Source: Emticicia soli
GTDB taxonomy: Bacteria; Bacteroidota; Bacteroidia; Cytophagales; Spirosomataceae
Reading direction: 5' to 3'
DNA length: 64,000 nt
Assembly (NCBI RefSeq): GCF_037860775.1
Contig: NZ_JBBEWC010000004.1
Span: 186,001-250,000 of the forward strand
This document shows positions 42,452 through 50,352 of the stretch, one piece after another. A model generated the notes under the pieces. The model ran no database searches, was not told where the DNA came from, and was given only the letters and a program-made list of their open reading frames with translations. A program made the translations under genes and the position numbers. Every line of letters begins with the position of its first letter. Positions within the stretch are counted from its first letter, which is position 1.

Positions 42452-42966
42452 TGGCAACAATAAAATTAATCAAAGGTGATATTACTGTATCAGATACAGA
42501 TGCTATCGTGAATGCGGCTAACTCGTCTCTATTAGGTGGCGGCGGTGTCGATGGAGCAATTCATAGAAAAGGAGGTCCAAAGATTTTAGAAGAATGTATT
42601 GCAATCAGAAACCGACAAGGAGGTTGTAAAACGGGAGAAGCAGTATACACTTCCGGTGGCTTATTACCTTGCCGATACGTGATTCATACTGTTGGGCCTA
42701 TCTGGAACGGAGGAAAGAAAAAAGAAAGAGAACTATTAAGCAATTGCTATCATAATTCACTAAAAATAGCCAATGAACTGAATGTAGCTACCATTGCTTT
42801 CCCCAATATCAGTACAGGAATTTATCATTTTCCGAAAGAGGAAGCAGCCGAAATAGCCATTCAGACAGTACAAGCTTTTCTCGAAATAGAAAACAAGACT
42901 ATTCAAGAAGTAAGTTTTATCTGTTTTGATGAAGAGAATTATGAGATATATGAAAAGTTAATTTAA
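42451..42966 (+). CDS. Macrodomain protein, probable ADP-ribosyl/O-acetyl-ADP-ribose hydrolase
   Basis: This 171-residue protein is a single macrodomain of the MacroD/YmdB type. It has DAIVNAANSSLLGGGGVDGAIHRKGG (ADP-ribose pocket and catalytic Asn/Asp region), CKTGEAVYTSGGLLPCRYVIHTVGP and AFPNISTGIYHFPKEEAA. Such enzymes release ADP-ribose from O-acetyl-ADP-ribose or from mono-ADP-ribosylated Asp/Glu. In this operon it could supply ADP-ribose for recycling or as the NrtR ligand. It overlaps the preceding gene by one base. Confidence 0.93.
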   Translation: MATIKLIKGDITVSDTDAIVNAANSSLLGGGGVDGAIHRKGGPKILEECIAIRNRQGGCKTGEAVYTSGGLLPCRYVIHTVGPIWNGGKKKERELLSNCYHNSLKIANELNVATIAFPNISTGIYHFPKEEAAEIAIQTVQAFLEIENKTIQEVSFICFDEENYEIYEKLI

Positions 42967-43094
42967 ATAATAGCGTTCTATTTGGGCATCTAAGCCAGCT
43001 AATAAAAAAACGCTCACTTTTTCCGCCATAGTTATTAGCATCTTTCAATTACTGCATTAGTTTTAAAATTGAATTGACAACGAGAGAAGAACTT

Positions 43095-43829
43095 ATGAAA
43101 CCCAGAACCTTAGTTATAGGCGATATTCACGGAGGCTTAAAGGCATTGAAACAAGTACTGGCACGAGCAGAAGTCACAGCACAAGACACGCTTATTTTTC
43201 TAGGTGATTATGTTGATGGTTGGGGCGAATCGGCGCAGGTAATTCAGTTTCTTATTGAATTAGAGCAAAAACAGACTTGTATCTTCATAAAAGGGAACCA
43301 CGACTTGTGGTGTGAAGATTGGTTAAAAGAGCATATTTTAGATAAAACCTGGCTGTTTCATGGTGGGCAGTCAACCCTAAAAAGCTATGAATCATTAAAC
43401 GATGCTGAGCATGCACTACATCTGAATTTCTTCGAACGAATGAGACTCTATTATGTAGATGAGCAAAACAGGCTCTTTGTTCATGCAGGTTTCACCTCTA
43501 TGCATGGCCCTGCACAGGAATTTCACCAATCTAATTTCAAGTGGGACAGAACACTTTGGGAAATGGCTTTGACGATGCATAAACACATCACGAAAGATTC
43601 AAAGCTCTATCCGAAAAGGTTATTGTTGTTCAAAGAAATCTTCATAGGCCATACCCCTACCCTTAATTATGATGTTACAATCCCGATGAATGGCTGCAAT
43701 GTATGGAATGTAGACACCGGTGCTGCCTTTACAGGCAGCCTTACAATAATGGATATTGATACCAAAGAGTTCTGGCAAAGTGACACTTTGGTGAGTTTGT
43801 ATCCGAACGAAAAAGGTAGAAATAGATAA
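43095..43829 (+). CDS. Metallophosphoesterase (PPP-type serine/threonine phosphatase-like)
   Basis: The start is set at 43095 (MKPRTLVIGDIHGG); a TTG at 43074 is possible but adds a poor leader. The 244-residue protein has the full dinuclear-metal set: GDIHGG, GDYVDGW, KGNHDLW and two later His blocks (FVHAGFTS, FIGHTPT). It resembles bacterial PrpA/PrpE-type protein or dinucleotide phosphatases. It precedes the NAMPT gene by 17 bp. In this operon an ADP-ribose- or nucleotide-linked substrate is an option, but the natural substrate is unknown. Confidence 0.85.
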   Translation: MKPRTLVIGDIHGGLKALKQVLARAEVTAQDTLIFLGDYVDGWGESAQVIQFLIELEQKQTCIFIKGNHDLWCEDWLKEHILDKTWLFHGGQSTLKSYESLNDAEHALHLNFFERMRLYYVDEQNRLFVHAGFTSMHGPAQEFHQSNFKWDRTLWEMALTMHKHITKDSKLYPKRLLLFKEIFIGHTPTLNYDVTIPMNGCNVWNVDTGAAFTGSLTIMDIDTKEFWQSDTLVSLYPNEKGRNR

Positions 43830-43846
43830 ATTAAATTACAAAAGCC

Positions 43847-45301
43847 ATGAATCCTTTATTATTAACCGATGGTTATAAAGTAGACCATCGCCGACAGTAC
43901 CCTACAGGTACTACTTTAGTTTATTCAAACTGGACTCCCAGAAAAAGCAGAATCGAAAATATCAACGAAGTAGTATTTTTTGGGCTGCAATATTTTCTTA
44001 AAAAATATATCATTGAAGATTTCACTCAGCATTTTTTCAATCAACCCAAAGAGGTTGTTGTGAAACAATATGCACGTTTTATCAACAATTATCTGGGCGA
44101 AAACCAGGTAGGCACAAAGCATATTGAAGATTTGCATGATTTAGGTTATATTCCTATGGTTTTTAAGGCTTTGCCTGAGGGCGTAAGCGTGCCTATAAGA
44201 GTGCCTATGTTTACGATGTACAACACCAAACCGGAGTTTTTCTGGCTCACAAACTACTTTGAAACCCTGCTTTCAACATCAGTTTGGGTACCTTGTACAT
44301 CTGCTACCATAGCTAAACAATACCGCACTATTTTAGATAAATATGCTGCAGAAACCTCATCAGTCTCTGAGTTTGTTGATTGGCAAGCGCATGATTTCTC
44401 AATGCGAGGCATGGGAGGCATTGAAGCCAGCGTTACCTCGGGTGCAGCGCATTTATTGAGTTTTACCGGAACGGATACAATTCCGACAATCAATTTTCTG
44501 GAAACCTATTACAATGCCAATTCAGACACCGAACTTGTGGGTGGTTCTGTAGCAGCAACCGAGCACTCTGTGATGTGCATGGGCACTAATGAAGGAGAAT
44601 TTGGAACCTTTAAACGCCTGATTACAGAAGTATATCCGAAAGGTATTGTTTCAATCGTGTCTGACACCTGGGATTTGTGGAAAGTATTAACTGAATATTT
44701 ACCTGCCTTAAAAGAGGAAATAGTAAATAGAAACGGCAAAGTAGTGATTCGACCGGATTCGGGCGACCCTGTGGATATTATCTGTGGAAATCCTGACGGA
44801 AAAACCATTGAAGAAAAGAAAGGGGTTATTGAGTTATTGTGGGATACTTTCGGTGGCATTACCAATGCAAAAGGCTACAAGGAATTATTGCCTACAATAG
44901 GCGCTATTTATGGCGATAGCATCAATATTGCCCGAGCTACACAAATCTGCGAGCGATTAAAGCAAAAAGGCTTTGCCTCTACCAATGTTGTGCTAGGTGT
45001 TGGCTCATACACTTATCAATACAACACCCGTGACACCTTCGGCTTTGCCATGAAGGCCACCTATGGTGAAGTAAACGGCGAAGGTCGGGAAATTTACAAA
45101 GACCCTATCACCGACGATGGCACGAAGAAATCGGCCAAGGGATTGATACAAATTTACAAAGACCAAGGCGGAAACTATCAGTTAAAAGACCAATGCACTT
45201 GGGAAGAAGAAAAGCAAGGCGAGTTGCGAGAGGTTTTCAGAGATGGTAAATTATTGATAGATGATACGTTAGCAAATATCAGAAAACGAATAAAAGCCTG
45301 A
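43847..45301 (+). CDS. nadV: Nicotinamide phosphoribosyltransferase homologue (NAMPT/NadV)
   Basis: This 484-residue protein is similar in length to human NAMPT. It has the N-terminal LLLTDGYKVDHRRQYP, QAHDFSMRGMGGIEAS (base/phosphoribose site), AATEHSVMC with the catalytic-type His, VVIRPDSGDP and GVGSYTYQYNTRDTFGFAMKAT. NAMPT makes NMN from nicotinamide and PRPP. In the NARP1 system a close homologue (Namat) instead joins nicotinamide to ADP-ribose-pyrophosphate, giving NAD directly. Paired here with a Prs homologue; which activity applies is open. Last gene of the operon, followed by a terminator. Confidence 0.9.
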   Translation: MNPLLLTDGYKVDHRRQYPTGTTLVYSNWTPRKSRIENINEVVFFGLQYFLKKYIIEDFTQHFFNQPKEVVVKQYARFINNYLGENQVGTKHIEDLHDLGYIPMVFKALPEGVSVPIRVPMFTMYNTKPEFFWLTNYFETLLSTSVWVPCTSATIAKQYRTILDKYAAETSSVSEFVDWQAHDFSMRGMGGIEASVTSGAAHLLSFTGTDTIPTINFLETYYNANSDTELVGGSVAATEHSVMCMGTNEGEFGTFKRLITEVYPKGIVSIVSDTWDLWKVLTEYLPALKEEIVNRNGKVVIRPDSGDPVDIICGNPDGKTIEEKKGVIELLWDTFGGITNAKGYKELLPTIGAIYGDSINIARATQICERLKQKGFASTNVVLGVGSYTYQYNTRDTFGFAMKATYGEVNGEGREIYKDPITDDGTKKSAKGLIQIYKDQGGNYQLKDQCTWEEEKQGELREVFRDGKLLIDDTLANIRKRIKA

Positions 45302-45317
45302 CATTTTGAATAATATT

Positions 45318-45349
45318 AATCAGCTAAGATACGCTTAGCTGATTTTTTA
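45318..45349 (+). terminator. Terminator of the NAD/ADP-ribose operon
   Basis: An 11-bp perfect stem (45318-45328 with 45334-45344) is followed by a T-run, 17 bp after the NAMPT stop. Confidence 0.85.
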
Positions 45350-45382
45350 TTGCCTTTCAATACCTTTCTAATTGTATATTTG
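45350..45382 (+). promoter_or_regulatory. Promoter of the lipoprotein gene
   Basis: TTG at 45350-45352 and TATATTTG at 45375-45382, 22 nt apart, fit the Bacteroidota consensus. They imply that the start is the ATG at 45410, not the TTG at 45350. Confidence 0.6.
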
Positions 45383-45409
45383 CCCTCAGAAACACTTACC
45401 CATATTTCA

Positions 45410-46183
45410 ATGAAAAAACTCTGTTATCTGTTCTTATCTGCCTTTGTTATTTTACTAAATGCCTGTGATATAAGCAGCAACGAAAAAGAAAAAGTATTTT
45501 CAAACATAACAGGACATTGGATTAGTCGTGACTATTTAATAACACTTGATAAAACCTTATCGCCACAAGGTGTAGCAGCTCAGTTTCCGTTTTATGCTAC
45601 CGAAATTTTGTTAAGTAGCAATTCTCCTGATTCCATTACGATTTTTAATGGTCAGGTAGAAACCTTTACGCTGCCTTTCACAAGAAGCGGCGATACACTT
45701 AGCCTGAAACTCAACCATGACCCCATAACCAGAATCATTTACAACCCTACGAGAAATACGCTTTCATTTTTTGACAAAGACCTTAACCGCACTTATACGT
45801 TCGTAAGAGCTGATAATAGCCTGCTTGACAAGAGTGCTAAACCTGCTATGGCTTTTGCTCCTGCTATTAACAAAAAGTTATTAGAGGGTTCATGGAATTT
45901 ACCAACGGGCGATTCTACCACAACAGTGCAGTTCGACCGTTTTGGGCAGATAAAAGGGTGGGACAAATACCTTACTTACACCATCTGTATCAATGGCGAT
46001 TGTGCCGCCAACGAAAGTGGCGACCTGATTGTGCTCAATAACCGAGAAATAGCTGACCAATACGGTTTTAGTACTAAAAACGATACACTTACCCTTTTTG
46101 AACTAAAGCAGATTAACGATGCTGACGAAAAGCCCGTCTACCAGAATGGTCCCGCCCTCCTATTTTTAGTAAGGAAAAAATAA
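45410..46183 (+). CDS. Hypothetical lipoprotein
   Basis: This 257-residue protein starts at 45410 with a lipoprotein signal MKKLCYLFLSAFVILLNAC (lipobox Cys at residue 19). The mature part is beta-rich with repeated strand-turn patterns (ITGHWISRDYLITLDK, GSWNLPTGDSTTTVQFDRFGQIKGWD). This suggests two related lipocalin-like halves. No named family was recognised. It has its own promoter and lies between the NAD operon and an acyl-CoA dehydrogenase gene. Confidence 0.7.
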   Translation: MKKLCYLFLSAFVILLNACDISSNEKEKVFSNITGHWISRDYLITLDKTLSPQGVAAQFPFYATEILLSSNSPDSITIFNGQVETFTLPFTRSGDTLSLKLNHDPITRIIYNPTRNTLSFFDKDLNRTYTFVRADNSLLDKSAKPAMAFAPAINKKLLEGSWNLPTGDSTTTVQFDRFGQIKGWDKYLTYTICINGDCAANESGDLIVLNNREIADQYGFSTKNDTLTLFELKQINDADEKPVYQNGPALLFLVRKK

Positions 46184-46212
46184 GCCTAATAAATACCTTA
46201 AAAAAAATCAAT

Positions 46213-46269
46213 AGTATGCTTGCATAATATTTTCAAAATTCTTTATCTTTGTAACAGTATGCACGCATA
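46213..46269 (+). promoter_or_regulatory. Promoter flanked by two TATGCnnGCATA operators
   Basis: Operator 1, AGTATGCTTGCATAATATT (46213-46231), contains TATGC-TT-GCATA over a TTG suited as -33 (46220-46222). TATCTTTG at 46244-46251 is a perfect -7. Operator 2, TATGCACGCATA (46258-46269), covers the expected transcription start. Centre-to-centre spacing is 43 bp. Probable binding site of the MarR protein encoded at 37961-38428, controlling the acyl-CoA dehydrogenase at 46318. Confidence 0.75.
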
Positions 46270-46317
46270 ACAATTGCGTGATACCATCGATTCTGACCAA
46301 ATTTCAAAATTAATACT

Positions 46318-48117
46318 ATGGTAGCAACTGAAAATAAGGCCTCTATTAAAGGAGGAGAGTTCTTGATAAAAGATGTAGAAGCACATCAGATTTTCATTCC
46401 AGAAGAGTTTTCAGAAGAACAACTAATGATTGCCGAAACCTGTCGTGATTTTTTACGCACAGAAATCCACCCACGTCTGAACGAGATTGATAATGCCAAA
46501 TCACCTGAGTTGATGTCGTCGTTGATGACAAAAGCCGGAGAATTGGGCTTATTAGGTACAGCAGTACCCGAAGAATACGGCGGATTCGGTATGAATTTCA
46601 ATACCTCTATGCTTGTAGCAGAGGCATTGGGACAAGGTCATTCGTTTTCAGTTGCACAATCGGCCCATACGGGCATTGGTACTTTGCCTATCGTTTACTA
46701 TGGTAACGAAGAGCAAAAAGCCAAATATCTGCCCTTACTAGCTACAGGCGAATGGAAAGCAGCTTATTGCTTAACTGAGCCTGATTCGGGGTCAGATGCC
46801 AATTCAGGTAAAGCGAAAGCTGTGCTATCGGCCGATGGTAAACACTATATCATCAACGGACAAAAAATGTGGATTACCAATGGTGGCTTCGCTGATTTGT
46901 TTATTGTTTTTGCCAAAATTGATGATGATAAAAACCTGACGGCCTTTATCATTGAAAAAACTACTGAGGGTATTACCATGAATGAGCCTGAGCATAAGCT
47001 AGGCATCAAAGGCTCTGATACCCGTCAGATTTTCTTCAACGATTGCCACGTGCCTGTTGAAAACATGCTTTCGAGCCGTGGGAATGGTTTCAAAATTGCC
47101 GTTAATATCCTCAATATTGGTCGTATCAAATTGGGTATTGCTGTAATTGGTGGCGCAAAAGGTTCTTTGGCGCATGCCATTAATTATGCCAACGAACGCA
47201 AACAATTTGGTGTTTCAATTGCCACTTTTGGGGCTATCAAATATAAATTAGCCGAAATGGCTACTCGCATTTTTGCTTCTGAAACTGCTAACTACAGAGC
47301 CGGACAAAATATTGACGATGCCATTGAAGATTTAAAGAATCAAGGATTAAACGATGCCGAAGCTAAACTAAAAGCTTTGGAGCAATTCTCGATTGAGTGT
47401 GCCGTAATGAAAGTACACAGCTCTGAAGTACTTGATTATACAGTAGACGAAAGCTTACAAATATATGGCGGTATGGGCTATTCAGCCGATGCACCAATGG
47501 AGCGTGCTTACCGTGATGCCCGCATCAACCGAATTTTTGAAGGCACCAACGAAATCAACCGTATGTTGATTATCGATATGCTTTTGAAACGTGCCTTGAA
47601 AGGCGAAATAGACCTGATGACTCCGGCAATGGCCGTAGCTAAAGAAATCATGTCGATTCCTGATTTTGGTGCTTCTGACGACGAAAGCATATTTGCAGCC
47701 GAAAAGAAAGTATTGAAAAACCTGAAAAAAGCAGCCTTGATGGTAGCAGGTGCAGCAGTACAGAAATTCATGATGTCGCTTTCAAGCGAGCAAGAGATTC
47801 TGATGAATCTAGCTGATATGACTATTGAAATTTATGTAGCTGAATCAACGCTATTGAGAGTAGAAAAACTGATTACGACCAAAGGTGAAGCAGCCGTAGC
47901 TTTACAAAAAGACATGGCCATGATTTACCTGCACGAAGCCGTAAACAGAGTTAACAACGCAGGCCGTGAAGCCATTACTTCGTTTGCCGAAGGCGACGAA
48001 CTAAGAGTAATGCTGATGGGCTTGAAACGTTTCACGAAGATTGAACCATTTAACCTCAAAAATGCACGCCGCCGAGTAGCAGAAGCAATGATTGAGGCGA
48101 ATAAATATATATTCTAA
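46318..48117 (+). CDS. Acyl-CoA dehydrogenase (long, two-part form)
   Basis: This 599-residue flavoprotein has a standard acyl-CoA dehydrogenase core: FLRTEIHPRL, AYCLTEPDSGSDANSGKAKA, KMWITNGGFADLF, and QIYGGMGYSADAPMERAYRDARINRIFEGTNEINRMLI with the catalytic Glu region. A further helical domain of about 190 residues follows, as in VLCAD/ACAD9-like enzymes. It performs the first oxidation step of fatty-acid breakdown. It is a different subfamily from the enzyme encoded at 25753-27543 but shares the same operator type, so the two are probably coregulated. Confidence 0.93.
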   Translation: MVATENKASIKGGEFLIKDVEAHQIFIPEEFSEEQLMIAETCRDFLRTEIHPRLNEIDNAKSPELMSSLMTKAGELGLLGTAVPEEYGGFGMNFNTSMLVAEALGQGHSFSVAQSAHTGIGTLPIVYYGNEEQKAKYLPLLATGEWKAAYCLTEPDSGSDANSGKAKAVLSADGKHYIINGQKMWITNGGFADLFIVFAKIDDDKNLTAFIIEKTTEGITMNEPEHKLGIKGSDTRQIFFNDCHVPVENMLSSRGNGFKIAVNILNIGRIKLGIAVIGGAKGSLAHAINYANERKQFGVSIATFGAIKYKLAEMATRIFASETANYRAGQNIDDAIEDLKNQGLNDAEAKLKALEQFSIECAVMKVHSSEVLDYTVDESLQIYGGMGYSADAPMERAYRDARINRIFEGTNEINRMLIIDMLLKRALKGEIDLMTPAMAVAKEIMSIPDFGASDDESIFAAEKKVLKNLKKAALMVAGAAVQKFMMSLSSEQEILMNLADMTIEIYVAESTLLRVEKLITTKGEAAVALQKDMAMIYLHEAVNRVNNAGREAITSFAEGDELRVMLMGLKRFTKIEPFNLKNARRRVAEAMIEANKYIF

Positions 48118-48156
48118 AGATTTTAAAGCTCAAATAATCAATAACTAAGAACCAAC

Positions 48157-48185
48157 AAACCGTCTTTCATTTTGGAAGACGGTTT
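48157..48185. terminator. Terminator of the acyl-CoA dehydrogenase gene
   Basis: A 10-bp perfect stem (48157-48166 with 48176-48185), extended by two further pairs, ends in a T-run. It lies between convergent genes. Confidence 0.75.
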
Positions 48186-49310
48186 TTATTTTCTACTTGG
48201 CACAAACTCCCAGAAATCAGTTACACCAATATATTTCTCGGTGTTTATTTTTGTAGCTCCTACATAATATCCAAAGCCAATATAAACCTTGCCTGATACT
48301 TTAGCGGTCGATACCTTTATATTACCACTACCAGGGTAGTTAGCAAACTTATTCCAGGTATTGGCAACAGGGTCATACTGCCATATATCCCTGAACCCCT
48401 TGGCTTCGGTTTTGCTTTGCCCAAGGCCGTAGTATATTTTATCGTCAATGCCAAACATTACACCTTCGTACCTGTCTTCGCCCGGAAAATCAGCTTTTTT
48501 AATCCAGCTATCGTTATCAGCATCATATTGATAAAACTGTTTTGTGGGTATTTGCTCACTCCCACTTTCTAAAATCAGAAAACCAAATTCCTTTTTATTC
48601 ACCTTTGCCGATGCCATGGTAAACTTACCCAGAAAATCGCCCGGAAAAGGCTTTAGTTTTTCATATACCCTTATTCTGTTCATGTGCCAAAACTGCCTCC
48701 CTGTATTGTTTTCAATAAAGTATCCATCATTATTAGCCATGAATCCCGTCAGAACTGCCCCCCCTACTATATCGCCTGTCTGATTAAAATCTGTTTGCAT
48801 CCAGCCATCAACATAATAACTTACACCATCAGGAAAATTCTCGTCGAAAGAAAAACCTGAACCAAATAAAGAAAAATACTCTACCGAGGTTCTACCAAAT
48901 ACGGCAAAAGGCCCTAACAAAATCGGCGAAAAACGTGGCAACCCATCCATCTTTCTAATGTTCCAGAAATTACCATCAGGCGAGTACGTTCCTGTGGCTA
49001 CGGTCTGCGCATCAATATTACCATACATATCAATACGGCTTCTGTTATCTACAGCCAGGTGGTCGTTGGTAGTATCGGGTCTACCCATTACACAAGTATA
49101 GAGATTTTCGGTTTCGGTTCTTACCACACCTTCGGTAAAAGCATAACTCAAGGGCGAGTTTAATTTGCGCCACATTGGCGAATCAGGCGTATAAATCGGT
49201 GCTTCCTCCCGTGTCGGTGATTCATCTATTATCACCGATGCTTTCTTGTCGCAAGCAACAAATCCAGCTATTATGACAACAAGCAACAGTATTTTAGGTA
49301 TGATTTTCAT
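48186..49310 (-). CDS. Kelch-like beta-propeller lipoprotein
   Basis: The start is set at 49310 (MKIIPKILLLVVIIAGFVAC, a lipoprotein signal with Cys20), leaving a 14-bp gap after the DUF4249 gene. The 374-residue protein shows kelch-like repeats in its second half (QYDADNDSWIKKADFPGEDRYEGVMFGIDDKIYYGLG and IWQYDPVANTWNKFANYPGSGN). It is the last gene of the TonB receptor/DUF4249/kelch unit and is probably an accessory surface lipoprotein for the receptor; its ligand is unknown. Confidence 0.75.
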   Translation of the reverse strand: MKIIPKILLLVVIIAGFVACDKKASVIIDESPTREEAPIYTPDSPMWRKLNSPLSYAFTEGVVRTETENLYTCVMGRPDTTNDHLAVDNRSRIDMYGNIDAQTVATGTYSPDGNFWNIRKMDGLPRFSPILLGPFAVFGRTSVEYFSLFGSGFSFDENFPDGVSYYVDGWMQTDFNQTGDIVGGAVLTGFMANNDGYFIENNTGRQFWHMNRIRVYEKLKPFPGDFLGKFTMASAKVNKKEFGFLILESGSEQIPTKQFYQYDADNDSWIKKADFPGEDRYEGVMFGIDDKIYYGLGQSKTEAKGFRDIWQYDPVANTWNKFANYPGSGNIKVSTAKVSGKVYIGFGYYVGATKINTEKYIGVTDFWEFVPSRK

Positions 49311-49324
49311 AAAATCTCTTAGTT

Positions 49325-50347
49325 TTACTTCCATTCAATTGGTGGTGTACATCCATATCCCGGAAACCTCGTCTGGCAATTGCCCGACGGTGTTTCTGTA
49401 GCTACGGCAGGTGGCAAAAGTCCGAAACCCGGCTCATCAGAAAAACTGATGAACGAGGGGTCTACCAACAGGCGCTTTATATTCACGCCTGACACTCCAA
49501 AAAAACCCAGAGCAAAATCTCTATCATCTTTTTCGTTTACTACATTGCCGATAATAGTTGCGGGTAATGGGTCAAAAATACTGCCGGTTCGGGTTCTTTG
49601 TTCTTCATATTGCTGCCAGAAAATATAAGCCTCTTCCGAAATAGCCATTTGTTTTACTTCAATATAGTGCCTTGCCAAAGGGGCTTTTATATCAATTGGT
49701 GAAAAGTGCACCAAGCGTTTTTTTATCTCTTTGCCGTTAATATAGGTATCGGCAAATACATTAACGCCTTCGTCACGGTTATAAGCCCAACAAGAGGCCG
49801 TGCAGGTGTTTATGCCGGCACCCTGCGTAATCTTAAGCGATATTGAGTAACTCTTCCATCGGTAATAATCTTTTGAGTTTTCGGCATCTTTGGTATCAAT
49901 ATAAGTGCGCACAAAATGCTCGGTTTTATCGGCATAAATAGTATTGATGGGCGGCACGCCCTTCATAAGTTGCGGTTTGGTAATATACACTTTGCCATCT
50001 GGCATTTCGATGCGCAGCGAATATGAGCGGCCTATCTGGCATTGATACTGATTATCAGTCTGATACAAGGCGGGCTCATAGATATTCTGCCGGAAGCGCA
50101 CTGAATTTCCTTGATCGTCGGACATAATCACCCTTGCGCCATTTACGGCTAGTCTTGAAGTAATAATACTACCCGACACAAATCGGCCTGAATAACTTAG
50201 GCGCAGGTTGTAAGGTGGAACTTCGTTAGTTATTTCGCCATCAACTACCAGCACCGGGGTTTCGTTTCTATAAGGCAACTCTATCTGCTCAACACACGAT
50301 AGCTGAATAAGAATAGCACACAATATGAGTACAATATTTCGTTTCAT
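49325..50347 (-). CDS. DUF4249-family lipoprotein
   Basis: This 340-residue lipoprotein has a signal MKRNIVLILCAILIQLSC with the lipid-bearing Cys at about residue 18. The following CVEQIELPYRNETPVLVVDGEITNE and NLRLSYSGRF segments are typical of DUF4249. Proteins of this family are regularly encoded next to TonB-dependent receptors in Bacteroidota and are assumed to act with them at the outer membrane. It lies 5 bp after the receptor gene, consistent with one operon. Confidence 0.88.
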   Translation of the reverse strand: MKRNIVLILCAILIQLSCVEQIELPYRNETPVLVVDGEITNEVPPYNLRLSYSGRFVSGSIITSRLAVNGARVIMSDDQGNSVRFRQNIYEPALYQTDNQYQCQIGRSYSLRIEMPDGKVYITKPQLMKGVPPINTIYADKTEHFVRTYIDTKDAENSKDYYRWKSYSISLKITQGAGINTCTASCWAYNRDEGVNVFADTYINGKEIKKRLVHFSPIDIKAPLARHYIEVKQMAISEEAYIFWQQYEEQRTRTGSIFDPLPATIIGNVVNEKDDRDFALGFFGVSGVNIKRLLVDPSFISFSDEPGFGLLPPAVATETPSGNCQTRFPGYGCTPPIEWK

Positions 50348-50352
50348 TTCTT

